From: Bacteroidales bacterium
Lineage (GTDB): Bacteria; Bacteroidota; Bacteroidia; Bacteroidales; UBA932
Assembly (NCBI GenBank): GCA_024691765.1
Contig: JAILNI010000028.1
Span: 1-64,000 of the forward strand
Length of the DNA: 64,000 nt
Direction: 5' to 3'
Position numbers and translations under genes: made by a program. The notes below the pieces were generated by a model. The model searched no databases. It was not told the DNA's origin and saw only the letters and a list, made by a program, of their open reading frames with translations. This document shows positions 63,105-64,000 of this stretch, piece by piece. Position 1 is the first letter of the stretch; each line of letters begins with the position of its first letter.

Positions 63105-64000
63105 AAGCTCTTGTTTCATTGATATCGTTGATATGGCCGCTTAGTGTATTTGCCCAGCCGGTAATTCCTCACCGGTCGGCCGAGGATACGTGTGGGGTGA
63201 TGAGTCCGGCGTATTGGGCGCTGTGGAACGACGATGTCCAGTCGAAGATAGATGCCGACATAGATCTTTATCGGAAAGCCGATGGTGTTTTTCGTGTGGG
63301 AAGCGTCAAGAAGGGAACGACAGTCAAGGTGGAACAAGTCTCGTCGGCTTTCCAGTTCGGGGCATCCACCTTCAATTTCAATCAACTTGGCTCTTCGGAG
63401 GCGAATTCGCGTTACAAGGAGTTATTCGGCACGTTGTTCAATCGTGCGACGGTTGGCCTTTACTGGCGGGATTTCCAGTGGTTCAAGGATGATCCCATGC
63501 GCTTTTCCGGAGAACTGAGGGATAGTGAGGAATACTGGAACAACTTCAAGAAAAAGCCTTATGCCCAGCCCCACTGGCGCCGGCCGGCATCTGATCCGAT
63601 AGTCGACTGGTGTGCCGCCCATGATGTAGGCGTCCATATTCATCCGCTTGCCTGGGGGAGCGGGACAAACAATCCCACATGGTTGCATCTGCTGGCCCCT
63701 CAGGGAGAGCGCGCGCTGCTGGATTCACTGGAAGACGTGAGCCTGTTCGAGAGCAAAGTGCCCCGCTCGGCACGGTACGATGCATTGTCCCTTGATTCAT
63801 TGGCTATCCTGCTGCCTGGTTACGGAAAGGCTTTGAGTGAGACTTTTGACACGCATGTGCGGGAGATTATCGACAGATACAAGGACAATCCCGCCGTGGT
63901 GAGTTTCGACGTAGTCAATGAAAGCTGCAAAGACTGGCGGGCCGGCGTACAGGTTCCGGGGGCGCTTTTCACAAAAAGCCGATACATGCTGCTGCCCGGT
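63101..64000 (+). CDS. GH10-family endo-beta-xylanase-like enzyme (3' end cut off)
   Basis: ATG 63101 overlaps the GH3 stop by 4 bases and the frame stays open to the window end (300 codons visible). A signal peptide (MKALVSLISLIWPLSVFAQP) is followed by a region with FQFGASTFNFNQ and the GH10 barrel: FNRATVGLYWRDFQWF, VHIHPLAWG, and the acid/base Glu274 in VSFDVVNES. The nucleophile strand lies beyond the edge. GH10 enzymes cut beta-1,4-xylan internally, which makes xylan or a xylan-like backbone the best substrate guess for this locus. Confidence 0.88.
   Translation, partial: MKALVSLISLIWPLSVFAQPVIPHRSAEDTCGVMSPAYWALWNDDVQSKIDADIDLYRKADGVFRVGSVKKGTTVKVEQVSSAFQFGASTFNFNQLGSSEANSRYKELFGTLFNRATVGLYWRDFQWFKDDPMRFSGELRDSEEYWNNFKKKPYAQPHWRRPASDPIVDWCAAHDVGVHIHPLAWGSGTNNPTWLHLLAPQGERALLDSLEDVSLFESKVPRSARYDALSLDSLAILLPGYGKALSETFDTHVREIIDRYKDNPAVVSFDVVNESCKDWRAGVQVPGALFTKSRYMLLPG

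Noticed and set aside
1..64000. CRISPR arrays, tRNA or rRNA genes, insertion sequences, prophage or integrase genes.
   Set aside because: I saw no regularly spaced repeats, no tRNA- or rRNA-like segment in the gaps and no transposase or integrase motif. All intergenic gaps are below about 210 bases.

Overview
The window looks like one contig from a fairly GC-rich member of the Bacteroidales (phylum Bacteroidota). The evidence is a SusC/SusD pair, many Cys-anchored surface lipoproteins with BACON, fimbrillin-like and DUF5689-type regions, KorAB, DUF6377 and DUF4783 proteins, and repeated Bacteroidetes-type promoter boxes (TAnnTTTG, several with TTG or TTTG 20 bases upstream). The genus cannot be fixed from sequence alone. 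A gut Rikenellaceae- or Cryptobacteroides-like organism is a guess.

Region 1 (1-9454, + strand) is the end of a catabolic operon for a uronic-acid-containing polysaccharide: a pectate-lyase-like beta-helix protein cut by the window edge, a heparinase II/III protein fused to a VOC domain, GH39, GH3, KduD, KduI and a DUF4861 lipoprotein. Lyases and glycosidases would release unsaturated uronates, and KduI and KduD would process them towards KDG. No SusC/D or GH88/GH105 gene of this locus lies inside the window.

Region 2 (9459-31268) is mostly core metabolism and envelope biogenesis. On the + strand are rlmH and an NtrY-like histidine kinase. A long - strand block (22168 to 13731) holds pdxJ, an OmpH-like lipoprotein, a GT4 glycosyltransferase, a LysM/periplasmic-binding protein, an M64 peptidase, engB, prs, a small Cys-rich membrane protein and der. 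On the + strand follow nadK-uppS-bamA, ompH, then korA-korB-gdhA around 2-oxoglutarate.

Region 3 (31269-39550) holds an operon of a DASS dicarboxylate transporter, an outer-membrane porin-like protein and a DUF6377 membrane regulator. Next come a 44-residue small ORF coupled to a large fimbrillin-like/beta-helix lipoprotein, and a DUF4160-DUF2442 pair. Four hairpin terminators and several promoters separate these units.

Region 4 (39553-64000, cut by the window end) is one tightly packed polysaccharide-utilisation-type locus of thirteen genes: SusC, SusD, two BACON lipoproteins, a beta-helix lipoprotein, a protein with two endonuclease/exonuclease/phosphatase (EEP) domains, a catalytically degenerate EEP paralogue, a fimbrillin-like lipoprotein, a fimbrillin-like/EEP fusion, a fimbrillin-like/GLUG-repeat lipoprotein, an EEP-GH97 fusion, GH3 and GH10. 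Most neighbours overlap by 1-4 bases or are separated by 1-6. This expansion of secreted EEP domains inside a glycan locus, including an apparent pseudoenzyme and a direct fusion to a glycosidase, is the best candidate for an undescribed system in the window.
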